Positions 1-8,608 of a stretch of 64,000 bases of DNA are shown piece after piece. The DNA is from JACKBK01 sp963707275 (lineage in GTDB: Bacteria > Chloroflexota > Anaerolineae > JAAEKA01), in the NCBI GenBank assembly GCA_963707275.1, contig CAVPPH010000010.1:124001-188000 (forward strand). Reading direction: 5' to 3'. The notes under the pieces are model-generated. The model ran no database searches and was not told where the DNA came from. It saw nothing but the letters and a program-made list of their open reading frames with translations. Within the stretch, counting starts at the first letter, position 1, and every line of letters starts with the position of its first letter. A program made the position numbers and the translations under genes.

Positions 1-30
1 ATGCAACCTGTATACTGATCGTATGGCGCT

Positions 31-58
31 ATTATACCGAAGTCGATTTGGCTGTCAA
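31..58 (-). promoter_or_regulatory. Consensus promoter reading out of the window to the left
   Basis: On the minus strand TTGACA (58-53) and TATAAT (36-31) are separated by 16 bases. It lies beyond the end of the first operon and points out of the window, so it probably drives a gene further left. The rest of 1-107 holds nothing else I recognise. Confidence 0.65.
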
Positions 59-107
59 ATTGGAATCATGCCTTACACCGCTACCGAAGGATCCGCCTCC
101 GCTGCCG

Positions 108-1073
108 CTACGCCCAGAACATTTCGCCGGCCGATTCGGAGATGCCTGCTTCCCTGAGCAGCGCCACGCCCTTGGCCAGCCCCTCGGCCTGCGACATCAT
201 GGCGTCCTCGTGCTCGATGGAGATGACGTAGTCATAGCCCACCAGCCGCAGCGCGCTGACGATGTCCTTCCAGGCCTTGGCGTCGTGGCCGTAGCCGATG
301 CTGCGGAAGGTCCAGGCGCGCTGCGGCGATCTCGCCATAGGGCTTGTTGTCGTTGCAGCCGTTGACCGCCACGTTGAGGTGATCCACCATCACATCCTTG
401 CCGTGAACGTGGAAGATGGCGTCGCCCAGCGCCCGGATGGCTGCCACGGGATCCACGCCGTTCCACCAGAGGTGGCTGGGATCGAAGTTGCAGCCCAGCA
501 CCGGACCGACAGCGGCGCGCAGCTTAAGTAGCGTCTCGACGTTGTAGACCAGCATACCGGGGTGCATCTCGAACGCGACCTTGACGCCGTGCTCCGCCGC
601 GAACGCACCTGCTTTGGTCCAGTACGGGATAGTCACCTGGTTCCACTGATAGTCCAGCATCTCCAGATTGTAGGGCGGCCAGGGGCAGGTCACCCAGTTG
701 GGCATAACATCGCCCGGCGCGCCGGCTGGCAGCCCGGAAAAGGCGTTGATCACCGGAACATCCAGCAGCGCGGCCAGTCGCACTGCCTTCTGGAAGGTGA
801 CATCCGCAGCCGCGGCCGACGGCGGAATCAGGATGCACCGGGTTGTCGTGGATGCTCAACGCGCTCAGCATCAGCCCGCGGCGATGGATCGCGTCCAGAT
901 ACGCCGTGCGCGCCTGCTCGCTGGCCAGCAACGTCGTCCACCGGACAGTGCGGGCTGCCAGGATAGCCGCCCGCGCCGATCTCCACCGCCGTGACGCCGG
1001 CGGCCGCGGCCTTGTCCAGCGCCGCTTCAAAACTCAGATTGCCCCAAAGGGCAGTAAAGACACCGATTCGCAT
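108..1073 (-). CDS. Sugar phosphate isomerase/epimerase, TIM barrel (frame-interrupted)
   Basis: This is a predicted cytoplasmic xylose-isomerase-like TIM-barrel enzyme (AP_endonuc_2 superfamily) acting on a sugar or sugar phosphate. The ATG at 1073 follows an AAAGGAG ribosome site and the product begins MRIGVFTALWGN. The frame changes near 945, 815 and 310, each by one apparent extra base. The pieces contain in order HRRGLMLSALSIHDNP, FEMHPGMLVYN, NFDPSHLWWNG and SIEHEDAMM, which carry the Glu, His and Asp expected of the metal site. The total of about 320 residues is normal for the family. It is the last gene of the minus-strand operon that starts at the GntR gene near 7.6 kb, and TIM-barrel isomerases of this type commonly accompany sugar operons. 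The exact substrate cannot be read from the sequence. Confidence 0.75.
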
Positions 1074-1088
1074 GAGAAGGACTCCTTT

Positions 1089-1140
1089 CTCAGAGAGGAA
1101 TGGGAGGCGGAAGGGAAACAAGGGAAATGAGGGAAATAGA
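1089..1140. repeat. Purine-rich tract with GGGAAATGAGGGAAAT
   Basis: This run of nearly pure purines lies just upstream of the isomerase start. The core GGAAATGAGGGAA recurs at 2610 and, with small changes, at 17235, and its complement occurs at 2661. Confidence 0.6.
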
Positions 1141-1155
1141 AAAGCTGCTCGTCAA

Positions 1156-2579
1156 CTACACGGGCCGGCATTGTCGTCCGGCTTGCTCCGCAACGTGACA
1201 GCTCACCTGCCGGGATCGAGTCCCCGATGCGAACTTTCCGAGAAGTGACTGGCACCTTGCGGACACGTCCTCGGTTAGGTTGCCCGGCTCACTCAAGTTC
1301 GTCCTGCATAGCGCCGCAGCCTGCACCACATCGCTGGCCTCGTCCAGCGCCACATCGTCCCAGCGGATGATCTCGCCGGCCGCAACCGGCTGCACGACGC
1401 GCGCGCCGGGAGCCAGACCGGTCGGCAGGGCGTTGAGGTCGCGGCGACCTCGGCCCGATCCATCACGCCGTAGAAGGTGTAGCCGCCGAAGTCGTCCAGC
1501 AGGTCGCCCGGCTTGCAGATCGCGCTTGGCCACGGCCATGCTCTCGGCCACGGGGCGATCCAGCGGCGCCAGCGTCACTTTGCGGTCGAAATAGGCCTCG
1601 GCGAAGCTGATGGGCGCCTCGATGAACCAGAGGTGGTAGGGCCGGAAGAAGGTCGAGTATTTGCCGTTGCCAACCTTGAGATACTTCAGGTCGTCGGCGA
1701 TGCGCGGCGTCGTGCACGCGGCAGGTGACGAAGACGCCGCCGGCCATGGCCTTGCCCTGCACGAAGTCCACCGCGCCGGGGCTGCGGCACGATGCCGCCA
1801 TCCTCGACCAGCGAGAAGATGCCGGTCACCGTGTCCAGCGTCGCGTCGGGGCCGACCATGCCGCGCCGCATCGGCAGGCAGCCGGTCGCGTTGGCCGCGC
1901 AGGTCATCTCGAACATGGTCTTGCTGCCATCGACGTAGCTGGCGGTCTGGTAGGCGTCCTTGCCGGCTTTGCGGGCTGCTTCGGCTACCGTGTCAGGCGT
2001 GGCGCTGGGATCCAGCGGGTTGTTCTTGCCCTTGCCGATGACGATCGGCTCGAAGCCCAGCAGATGCACGTACTCCCACAGTTCCATCAGGCAGCCCGGC
2101 TCGTCGCCCGACGACACGCTGTACAGCACACCAGCGTCCCGAGCCAGCTTTTTGAGGATGCGCCCCACGGTGACGTCGGCCTCGATGTTGACCAGCACCA
2201 CGTCCTTGCCGTGCTGGATGCCGGCCCATGCGACCGCCGCGCCGCTGGCCGGCGACGGCGTCACATCGGTCACGATGTCCACCGCGTCGACGCGCGCCAG
2301 CAGGCTGAGATCGTCCGTCACCACCCGCTTGCCGGCGCGGATGGCATCCATGGCCGGGCCAGGATCGCCGCATTCGACGATGGCATCGGCAGCCACGTTG
2401 GCCGCCTCAAACGCCTGGCGCGCCAGCACGATGTCAGCATCAGCCAGCACAGACACCTCCATGCCAGCCACGTGCTCAACCTGCGCCACGAACCCGCTGC
2501 CCATCCACCCCGCGCCATGAGCGCCGATGCGGATGGGAGCGCCGGACGCTTGACGTTGTTGGAGTTTTTCGAAGAGCAT
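1156..2579 (-). CDS. NAD(P)-dependent oxidoreductase with C-terminal SAF domain, COG4091-like (frame-interrupted)
   Basis: The N-terminal part, read without interruption from 2579 to about 1750, is a Rossmann fold (GAHGAGWMGSGFVAQVEHV) like homoserine dehydrogenase. It is followed by a catalytic domain with SSGDEPGCLMELWEY and KGKNNPLDP. After a frame change near 1740 and another near 1570, the C-terminal piece (PVAAGEIIRWDDVALDE) looks like a SAF domain. This order is that of the COG4091 family, whose members are oxidoreductases of sugar or sugar-acid pathways rather than true homoserine dehydrogenases. The exact 3' end is uncertain; the stop given belongs to the frame that holds the SAF piece. 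A GAGG ribosome site precedes the ATG. It sits in the sugar operon between the transketolase and the last isomerase. Confidence 0.7.
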
Positions 2580-2597
2580 GATGCAACCTCGTTCGTC

Positions 2598-2699
2598 GAC
2601 AGGGAAAGGAAGGAAATGAGGGAAAGAAGGGAAAGCCGGAAATCGTTGAGATGCTTCGGATTTCCCTCATTTCCTCCTTTTCCCTGCTTTCCCTCATCC
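2598..2699. repeat. Purine/pyrimidine mirror arms forming an inverted repeat
   Basis: A purine arm (2601-2643) is followed by a pyrimidine arm (2658-2699). GGAAATGAGGGAAA on the left is matched exactly by TTTCCCTCATTTCC on the right. The element fills the gap between the transketolase C-subunit gene and the oxidoreductase gene. Confidence 0.65.
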
Positions 2700-3667
2700 T
2701 CGCTTCGCCGCCACCGCCGCACGCGCCGCTGCGGCGATGTCCTCAGCCGTGAGGTGATACTTGATCAGCAGGTCGGCGGGGTCGGCGGACTCGGTGTAGG
2801 TGTCGGCCAGGCCGACGAAACGCATCGGGCACGGGATGATGCTCGGCGATGACGCGCGCGACGTTGCTGCCCATGCCGCCGGTGAGCAGGTGTTCCTCGG
2901 CGGTGACGACCGCGCCGGTGTCGCGCGCTGCGGCGACGATGGCCTCCTCGTCCAGCGGGCGCAGGCTGAGCAGGTCCACCACCCGCGCCTCGATTCCCTC
3001 GTCAGCCAGGTCGCAGCCGCGTCCAGCGCCGCCGCGACCATGATGCCGCAGGCGATGATGGCCAGATCGCTGCCCTGCCGGACGACCTTGGCCTTGCCGA
3101 TCGCGAAGTCCTCGTCCTCAGCGTAGATGACGGGCAGCGCCACGCGGCTGGAGCGCAGCCACACCGGGCCGACGATAGTCGGTGGCCAGCTCGCACCAGC
3201 GCCCGCATCGACACCGGGTCGCTGGGCACCAGCATGGTGAAGGTCGGCAGACCGCCCACCAGCGCGAAATCCTCGATGCCCATCTGTGTCGGGCCGTCCT
3301 TGCCCAGCGTGATCCCGCCGTGACTGCCCAGCACCTTGGCGTTGATGTTGGACAGCGCGATGGCCAGACGGATCTGGTCGTAGGCGTTGCAGAGCAGGAA
3401 CGAGGAGAAGCTGGTGATCCAGGGGATCAGCCCGCAGGCCGCCAGCCCGGCGCCTACGCCCACCAGGTTGCTCTCGGCGATGCCAAGGTTGAAAAAGCGC
3501 TCTGGATACGCCTTGCGCACGGTCTCAGCCATGGTCGAGTTGCCCAGGTCGCCATCCAGCACGACGACGCGCGGGTTGTCGGTCGCGACATCCAGCAGCG
3601 CCTCGCCGAAGACGTTGCGCAGAGGCATGGTGGCTGGCGCGTAGCCTGCTTTGCTACCGAGTTGCAT
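2694..3667 (-). CDS. Transketolase, C-terminal subunit (frame-interrupted)
   Basis: This gene encodes the pyrimidine-binding and C-terminal domains of a two-subunit transketolase, a thiamine diphosphate enzyme that moves two-carbon units between sugar phosphates. The ATG at 3667 follows AGGAGG. From the start to about 3190 one frame reads through VVVLDGDLGNS, FNLGIAESNLVGVGAGLA and LGSHGGITLGKDGPTQM; the last two are hallmarks of the pyrimidine domain. Frame changes follow near 3200, 3180, 2980 and 2830, and the pieces LPVIYAEDEDFAIGKA, TAEEHLLTGGMGSNVA and GLADTYTESADP complete the transketolase C domain. The N-terminal subunit is the next gene upstream (3731-4558). The two subunits would assemble as a tetramer. 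Confidence 0.88.
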
Positions 3668-3684
3668 GGGAGACCTCCTGGAAA

Positions 3685-3727
3685 GCGTAATGCGTGTTGC
3701 GTATTGTGTGAACCGTGACTGGTATCC
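3685..3727. repeat. Degenerate heptamer repeat (gcgtaat/gcgtgtt type)
   Basis: Five to six imperfect 7-base units in the gap between the two transketolase subunit genes read GCGTAAT, GCGTGTT, GCGTATT, GTGTGAA and CCGTGAC. It belongs to the heptamer family also seen at 6738, 39123, 44451, 45951 and 63207. Confidence 0.6.
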
Positions 3728-3730
3728 CTT

Positions 3731-4558
3731 TCATGACACCGGTGCTCCTTGCAGAATCTCAACCCGTGCCTGCTCAGCCAAAGCAGGCGGCAAGGCGCGG
3801 CCGTGCCAGGTGAAGTCGGTCTCGACAAAGGAGACGCCCTTGCCTTTGACCGTGTGGGCGATCAGGATCGATGGCTGGTCGGGCCGGGCCGGGAAGGTGC
3901 GCAGTTTGGCGATGATCGCGCCGATGTCGTGGCCGTCCACCTCGTCGACGTGCCAGCCGAAGCTGCGCCACTTGTCAGCCAGCGGCTCGAGGCCCATCTC
4001 GCGCGCGATCGGGCCGGTCTCCTGGAACTTGTTGTAGTCGAGGATCGCCGTCAGGTTGCCGGCGCCGAAATGCGCCGCGGCCATGGCAGCCTCCCAGATC
4101 TGACCCGCCTCGCATTCGCCGTCGCCCAGCAGCACGTAGACGCGGTAGGCCAGCCCGTTCAGCCGGCCGCCCAGCACGTGGCCGATGCCCAGCGACAGGC
4201 CCTGTCCCAGCGAGCCCGTGGTCGCCTCGACTCCCGGCAGCAGACCGTGGATCGGGTGACCCTGCACCGGACTGTCGATTTGGCGCAGCGTCCACAGCAG
4301 CTCGCGGTCGAAGTAGCCGGCGCGCGCCAGCACTGCGTAGAGCAGCGGCGCGGCGTGGCCCTTGCTCATGATGAAGCGGTCACGCGCCGGCCACCACGGT
4401 TCGTCAGCCCGGTAGCGCAGCACGCCGCCGAAGTAGAGCGCCGTGCAGATCTCGACGGCTGACCAGGAGCTGGAGGGATGGCCCGATCCGGCCTTGGTGG
4501 TGCTGTCGAGAATGTCCAGCCGAAGCTGGCGGGCGACCTCGCCAAGGTCGCTAGTCAT
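3731..4558 (-). CDS. Transketolase, N-terminal (TPP-binding) subunit
   Basis: This intact 275-residue product is the thiamine-diphosphate-binding half of a split transketolase. The TPP motif runs from GDGECEAGQIWEAA (about residue 145) to AILDYN (about 171-176). The conserved AGSGHPSSSWSAVEI lies near residue 23 and SKGHAAPLLYAVL near 65, and HTVKGKGVSFVE near the end is also typical. The ATG at 4558 has a GGAGC ribosome site. It pairs with the gene downstream (2694-3667). Split transketolases placed beside a PfkB kinase and TIM-barrel isomerases are typical of dedicated sugar catabolic operons rather than of the central pentose phosphate pathway. Confidence 0.93.
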   Translation of the reverse strand: MTSDLGEVARQLRLDILDSTTKAGSGHPSSSWSAVEICTALYFGGVLRYRADEPWWPARDRFIMSKGHAAPLLYAVLARAGYFDRELLWTLRQIDSPVQGHPIHGLLPGVEATTGSLGQGLSLGIGHVLGGRLNGLAYRVYVLLGDGECEAGQIWEAAMAAAHFGAGNLTAILDYNKFQETGPIAREMGLEPLADKWRSFGWHVDEVDGHDIGAIIAKLRTFPARPDQPSILIAHTVKGKGVSFVETDFTWHGRALPPALAEQARVEILQGAPVS

Positions 4559-4612
4559 GCTCCAAAGAATTGTCAGTCATAAATCGTCCTCAACGTGATA
4601 GTTAGGATGCGT

Positions 4613-5633
4613 CTACGAAACGCCTATCGTGGTGGATTGCTCCACCAGAAACGCGTCAACTTCGGCAGCGATAGGCATGGCAGGAATGGCGCCCCGTTTG
4701 GTGGCGGTCAGTGCGCCGACGGCGTTGGCGTAGCGCAACGCGGCGCGCAGTTGCTCGACTGTGAGTTGGCTGCGCCAGTCGCCCACCGCCAGAAGCTGCG
4801 CCAGCACACCGGCGACGAAGGCATCACCGCAGCCGACCGCGTCGACCGTCGCGACCTGGAATCCCGGCACCGTCTCCCCGCCCGCCGCGGATCGGAAGTA
4901 GCTGCCCTGCCGGCCCAGCGTCACCACTACCAGTGACGGACCGCTGCGCAGCAGTTCGTCAACCGCTTCTTCGATAGTCAGTTGACCGCCGGCAGTGGAC
5001 CAGCGACCACCCGCCAGCATCTCCAACTCGACTTCGTTGACCTTCAGCACATCAACCTGTGGGATCAGGACGTGGTACTGCGCCAGCGCCGCGGCTGGCG
5101 ACTGCCAGAGGCTGGGCCGATAGTTGACATCGAAGGAGATCAGCGCTCCGCTGGCACGCGCGAGCCGCACAGCCTCGAAGGCTGCGCTGCGGCTGGGTTC
5201 GTCGGTCAGGCTCAGCGAGCCGACGTGCAACGCCCGCCCGGTTGCCAGCAGCTCGCGGTCCAGTTCCTCCGGCAGCAGCCGCTGATCCGCGCCGGGGTTG
5301 CGGTAGAAGACGAACTCGGCGTCGTGTTCGGTCGGCAGAGCGATGACTGCCATGGTCGTGCGGGCCTCGTCGATCCAGTCGGATGCCGCGCGTCTCGACC
5401 CCTTCGCCGCGCATCACATCGATGAGGTGATGCCCGAAGGCGTCGTCGCCCACCTTGCCGATGAACGCGGTCTCCACGCCCAGCCGCTGCGCTGCCACCG
5501 CGACGTTAGCCGACGCACCGCCCGGCTTGGGATAGAACGCGCTGACCTCGGCCAGCCGCCGCCCAATCTCGGCCGGGAACATGTCGATGAGTAGGTCGCT
5601 AAGGGTGATGTGCAGGTCTGCATGGTGTGTCAT
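4613..5633 (-). CDS. PfkB-family carbohydrate kinase (one frame change)
   Basis: This is a ribokinase/fructokinase-like sugar kinase. The N-terminal piece (5633 to about 5350) contains the sugar-binding signature PGGASANVAVAAQRLG and FIGKVGDDAFG. After one +1 frame change near 5345 the rest reads to 4613 and contains the PfkB signature 2 DAVGCGDAFVAGVL, with the catalytic Asp of the GCGDAF motif. Total length is about 335 residues, as in 2-keto-3-deoxygluconate kinases and fructokinases. The start ATG follows directly on the stop of the upstream isomerase (TAGATG), so the two genes are likely translationally coupled. The phosphorylated sugar would feed the adjacent transketolase; the exact substrate is unknown. 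Confidence 0.85.
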
Positions 5634-6618
5634 CTACGACCCGCCCAGCATCTGCCGCATCAACTGCGAGATGCGGATCGCGTCGTAGTTGTGCATGCAG
5701 GCCCGCAACTCGTCGCGCGGCACCCGGTCCAAGCAGCTCGTAGCCGAACTTGAGGTTGCGGATCGTCTCGTTCGACGACCTGGGCCGGGATCCTCGCGGT
5801 AGGGGAAGAGGTCGAGACCGAACCAGCCGTCATAGCCCCATTCGTCCAGCCAGAAGAGCGCCTCCAGCGTCTCCCACAGGTTGACCGTGCCCACGATCAG
5901 GTCGTCGTCGAACAGCTTCCAGTTGTCGTTCCAGTGGGTGTGGAACAGCTTGCCGTAGCGGCTGCAGAGCGCGATCGACTCGGCCAGGTTTTCCTTCATG
6001 ATGAACGCGTGGCCGACGTCGATATTGACGCCGAAGTTGGGGCGGTTGATCTCGTTGACGATGGTCATGCAGTGGCCGATGGTCGGCAGCAGGATGCGCG
6101 AGCGCGGCTCCCAGGCCTTGTACTCGACCACGATCTTCTGCTGCGGGTTGTAGTCGCACCAGGCAGCCAGGTTCTCCACCAGCCAGTCCAGCGCCTTGCG
6201 ATGGTCGATCTGGAAGGGATAGTCGTAGCCATCCTGCGCTGGCCAGTAGACCATGACGTGCGCTTCCATGTGCTGGGCGATGTCGGTGGTGCGCTTGGCA
6301 CAGATCGAGGGCCTGCTGGCGCAGCTTCGGATCGGAGTTGGTGAACTGGCCGAACTTGAACTTGGGATCGACCCACAGATGCGGACAGAACTGGACGATC
6401 TCCATGCCCAGGTCGTTGGCCAGCGATTTCAGGTCGTGGTAGTTGGCGTCGGTGACCTCGGTGGGATAGTGCATCTCCAGCCCGCCGACACCTTCCACCG
6501 AAGCAGCCAGCTTGAAGCGATCAGGGATGCTCAGATCGGGCCGGTAGCCCTGCTTGACAAAGCGGTCGCTGGTCGCGCCCAGGAACCAGATGCCGCAGGA
6601 GACTTTGAGTTCGCGCAT
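5634..6618 (-). CDS. Sugar isomerase, xylose-isomerase-like TIM barrel (frame-interrupted)
   Basis: The ATG at 6618 follows an AAAGGAAA ribosome site, and the product begins MRELKVSCGIWFLGA. One +1 frame change lies near 6300. Three more close together near 5800-5730 restore the starting frame of that piece; in the corrected frames the C-terminal part reads EDPAQVVER, TIRNLKFGYELL and DRVPRDEL. The motifs VVEYKAWEPR, FGVNIDVGHAFI and FHTHWNDN supply the Glu, Asp and His residues expected for a divalent metal site in the AP_endonuc_2/xylose isomerase barrel. About 330 residues. It is the first enzyme gene after the regulator and most likely the isomerase that starts the pathway, an inference from position. 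Confidence 0.8.
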
Positions 6619-6642
6619 GGTGGGTTTCCTTTCGGATGACAA

Positions 6643-6682
6643 GATGACAGGGTGAGTGGGTGAGTGGGTGACAGGGTGACCA
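6643..6682. repeat. Octamer tandem (ggtgagtg/ggtgacag)
   Basis: Five 8-base units (GATGACAG, GGTGAGTG twice, GGTGACAG, GGTGACCA) lie in the 181-base gap between gntR and the isomerase. Confidence 0.6.
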
Positions 6683-6737
6683 GATACGGTACTTGCCATT
6701 CCCGGTACTGCTGCCTGGCTTCCCTTCGCGACCTGCT

Positions 6738-6802
6738 GTCCTCTGACTTCTGATCTCTGACTTCCGGTTACTGCTCACCGTATCACCGTCTACCGTCCGC
6801 TA
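6738..6802. repeat. Degenerate heptamer repeat (ctctgac/caccgta type)
   Basis: About nine 7-base units such as CTCTGAC, TTCTGAT, CTCTGAC, TTCCGGT and then CACCGTA, TCACCGT, CTACCGT run up to and over the stop codon of gntR. Confidence 0.55.
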
Positions 6803-7560
6803 CCCGCGCAGCTCGTTGTGCAGGACGTAGCGGTCGCCGCGGTGATAGATTTGCAGCAGCTCGATGGGTACTGCATATTGCGAATGCGAGACGCGCTCGA
6901 TGAACAGCAAGGCCGCGCCGCGCTTGACGCCCAGTACGTCGGCCATTTCACGGCTGGCGTTGATCGCTTGAATCGCCTGCGTCGCGCTGGTAATGCGGAT
7001 GTCGTAATCCCGCTCCAGCATCTCACGCAGCGGCTGGGTCGGCGTAGTCGTGCTGCAGAATGCCGGGGCAGGCGCCATGCACGAGATGCGACACCTCGAT
7101 GCTCATCGGCTCGCCGTCGGCCAGCCGCAGCCGCTGGATGCGCGCCAGTTCCTCGCCTGGCTGCACGCTCAGCCGGTCGGCCAGTTCAGCGGATGCTGGC
7201 GTCAGTTCCGCCGACAGCACGCGTGTCCCCGGCGCAAAGCCGCGGCTGCGCATGTCCTCGGTGAAGCTGACCACGCGCGTCAGCGCCTGCTCGACCGCAG
7301 GATGGGCGACGAACGTGCCGCGGCCCTGCTCTCGGTAGATCAAGCCGTCGCGCTCCAGCGTGTCCAGCGCCTGCCGCACTGTGGCGCGGCTAACGCCGTA
7401 CTGGTCTTTCAGGTCGAATTCAGTGGGCAAGGCGTCGCCCGGACGCAGGCTGCCGGCGACGAATTCTGGCACGCAGTTGTTCGGCGATCTGAAGATAGAA
7501 CGGCAGACCGCTATGGCGATCGATCCGTGTGTTGGTTGACTCGGCGGTGGTGTAGTTCAC
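6800..7560 (-). CDS. GntR-family transcriptional regulator, HutC/UTRA type (frame-interrupted)
   Basis: The product has an N-terminal winged helix with SGLPFYLQIAEQL, then LRPGDALPTEFDLKDQYGV and SRATVRQALDTLERDG, and a C-terminal UTRA ligand-binding domain with RGAALLFIERVSHS. Frame changes of +1 lie near 7470 and 7050. The start is uncertain. The frame is open far upstream, but the promoter and operator at 7593-7641 lie inside that upstream part, so I chose the GTG at 7560, which lacks a good ribosome site. Corrected length is about 250 residues, normal for the family. It heads the sugar operon and probably represses it until a sugar phosphate is bound. The operator beside its own promoter suggests autoregulation. 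Confidence 0.82.
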
Positions 7561-7592
7561 AAGAGGGCCGTCAGATTCATCAATTGGTACGG

Positions 7593-7612
7593 TTGTCCAG
7601 TTGTACGGACAA
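7593..7612. promoter_or_regulatory. Candidate GntR operator
   Basis: TTGTCC (7593-7598) and GGACAA (7607-7612) form a perfect inverted repeat. A second, tighter palindrome TTGT-N4-ACAA occupies 7601-7612. It begins right behind the -10 box of the operon promoter, a typical position for a repressor site. Confidence 0.6.
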
Positions 7613-7641
7613 ATATTAACACAATAGACACCCTGTGTCAA
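7613..7641 (-). promoter_or_regulatory. Promoter of the sugar operon
   Basis: TTGACA at 7641-7636 and TAATAT at 7618-7613 are separated by 17 bases, a near-perfect housekeeping promoter on the minus strand. Transcription would start inside the candidate operator. Confidence 0.8.
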
Positions 7642-7673
7642 CTCCCTGTGCGCGACAACATCATGGCGTTGAC

Positions 7674-7702
7674 TTGCCCCGCTATCCCCACGGCGCTACA
7701 AT
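7674..7702 (+). promoter_or_regulatory. Promoter of the potassium channel gene
   Basis: TTGCCC (7674-7679) and TACAAT (7697-7702) with 17-base spacing lie 38 bases before the start codon. Confidence 0.55.
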
Positions 7703-7740
7703 AGGCGGACCTGGCTAACGACTGGAATTAAGGAGGCTTG

Positions 7741-8589
7741 ATGACAACCGCACCGACGACACCTGCACCAGACAAAAGCACTTTCCAGTCCGAAGAAGAG
7801 GAACTGATCGTTGACACCAACTACCAGTTCTTCATCATCGGCTTGGCGCTGCTACAGATCGTCAACTCGCTGCTGATCGTCCTGCTTGAGGAACCGCAAC
7901 GATCCGTAATCATCGTTTTCTTCCTGCTCATCAGCCTTGTACTGATTGCGGATGCGGTGCGGCGACTGGTGCGGTTCCGCAGACACCGCATCTTGGAACA
8001 CCAGATCGGCTTCTGGCTTATTCTGCTTGGAAGCCTGCCGATCCCCTTTATCATTCTTGTGCGTCTGGCAACAAGCTATCGGATGTTGAGGAACCTCCAG
8101 CGCCAAGATATTGAGGCAATGGGCAAGGTGGTCGTCATGCGCCGGGCACAGAGTACCCTGCTCATTGCCATATTCTTTGTCATTATCGTGCTGGAACTTG
8201 GCAGCACGTTGATACTCGGCGCCGAAGCAAAGTCAACCAGCGCCAACATCGTCGATGCCAATGACGCCATCTGGTGGGCCTTGGTGACCGTGGCAACCGT
8301 TGGCTACGGTGACCAGTATCCTGTCACAACCGCCGGGCGACTGATCGCTGTCCTGGTCATGGTAGCGGGGGTAGGCTTGTTCACAGTGCTGACCAGCTAC
8401 TTCGCCCATTGGTTCCTGAGACCACAATCAAGCATCGACCAGCCGTCTGATCCTGGGATTTCCCACGCTGATTACGAAGCGCTGATGAACAAGCTGGAAA
8501 GGCTGACAGCCCGCGTCGAACATCTGACAGCAGCGCAACCGGTCGCTAATGACGGCGCTGATGCGCCGCCTGGCGAGCCCGACACGTAG
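7741..8589 (+). CDS. Voltage-gated-type potassium channel
   Basis: This intact 282-residue membrane protein carries the selectivity filter TVATVGYGDQYPVT at about residues 180-195. Hydrophobic segments before it (about 30-50, 58-80, 95-115 and 137-158) and the S6 helix after it (about 200-225, LIAVLVMVAGVGLFTVL) give a voltage-gated-channel-like layout. The segment that would be S4 (VRLATSYRMLRNLQ) has only a few basic residues, so voltage sensing is doubtful. The C-terminal tail (YEALMNKLERLTARVEHL) looks like a short coiled coil for tetramer assembly. I chose the ATG at 7741, four bases after AAGGAGG. The base composition is lower in GC than the neighbours (50 percent in a hand-counted 60-base line). 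It is a single-gene unit, divergent from gntR. Confidence 0.9.
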   Translation: MTTAPTTPAPDKSTFQSEEEELIVDTNYQFFIIGLALLQIVNSLLIVLLEEPQRSVIIVFFLLISLVLIADAVRRLVRFRRHRILEHQIGFWLILLGSLPIPFIILVRLATSYRMLRNLQRQDIEAMGKVVVMRRAQSTLLIAIFFVIIVLELGSTLILGAEAKSTSANIVDANDAIWWALVTVATVGYGDQYPVTTAGRLIAVLVMVAGVGLFTVLTSYFAHWFLRPQSSIDQPSDPGISHADYEALMNKLERLTARVEHLTAAQPVANDGADAPPGEPDT

Positions 8590-8608
8590 TCACAAACATC
8601 CGCGCGGC

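Noticed and set aside
1725..2852. Long plus-strand ORF opposite the SAF oxidoreductase
   Set aside because: It is antisense to a gene with clear family motifs, and its own translation is low-complexity with no recognisable domain; GC-rich DNA often leaves opposite frames open.
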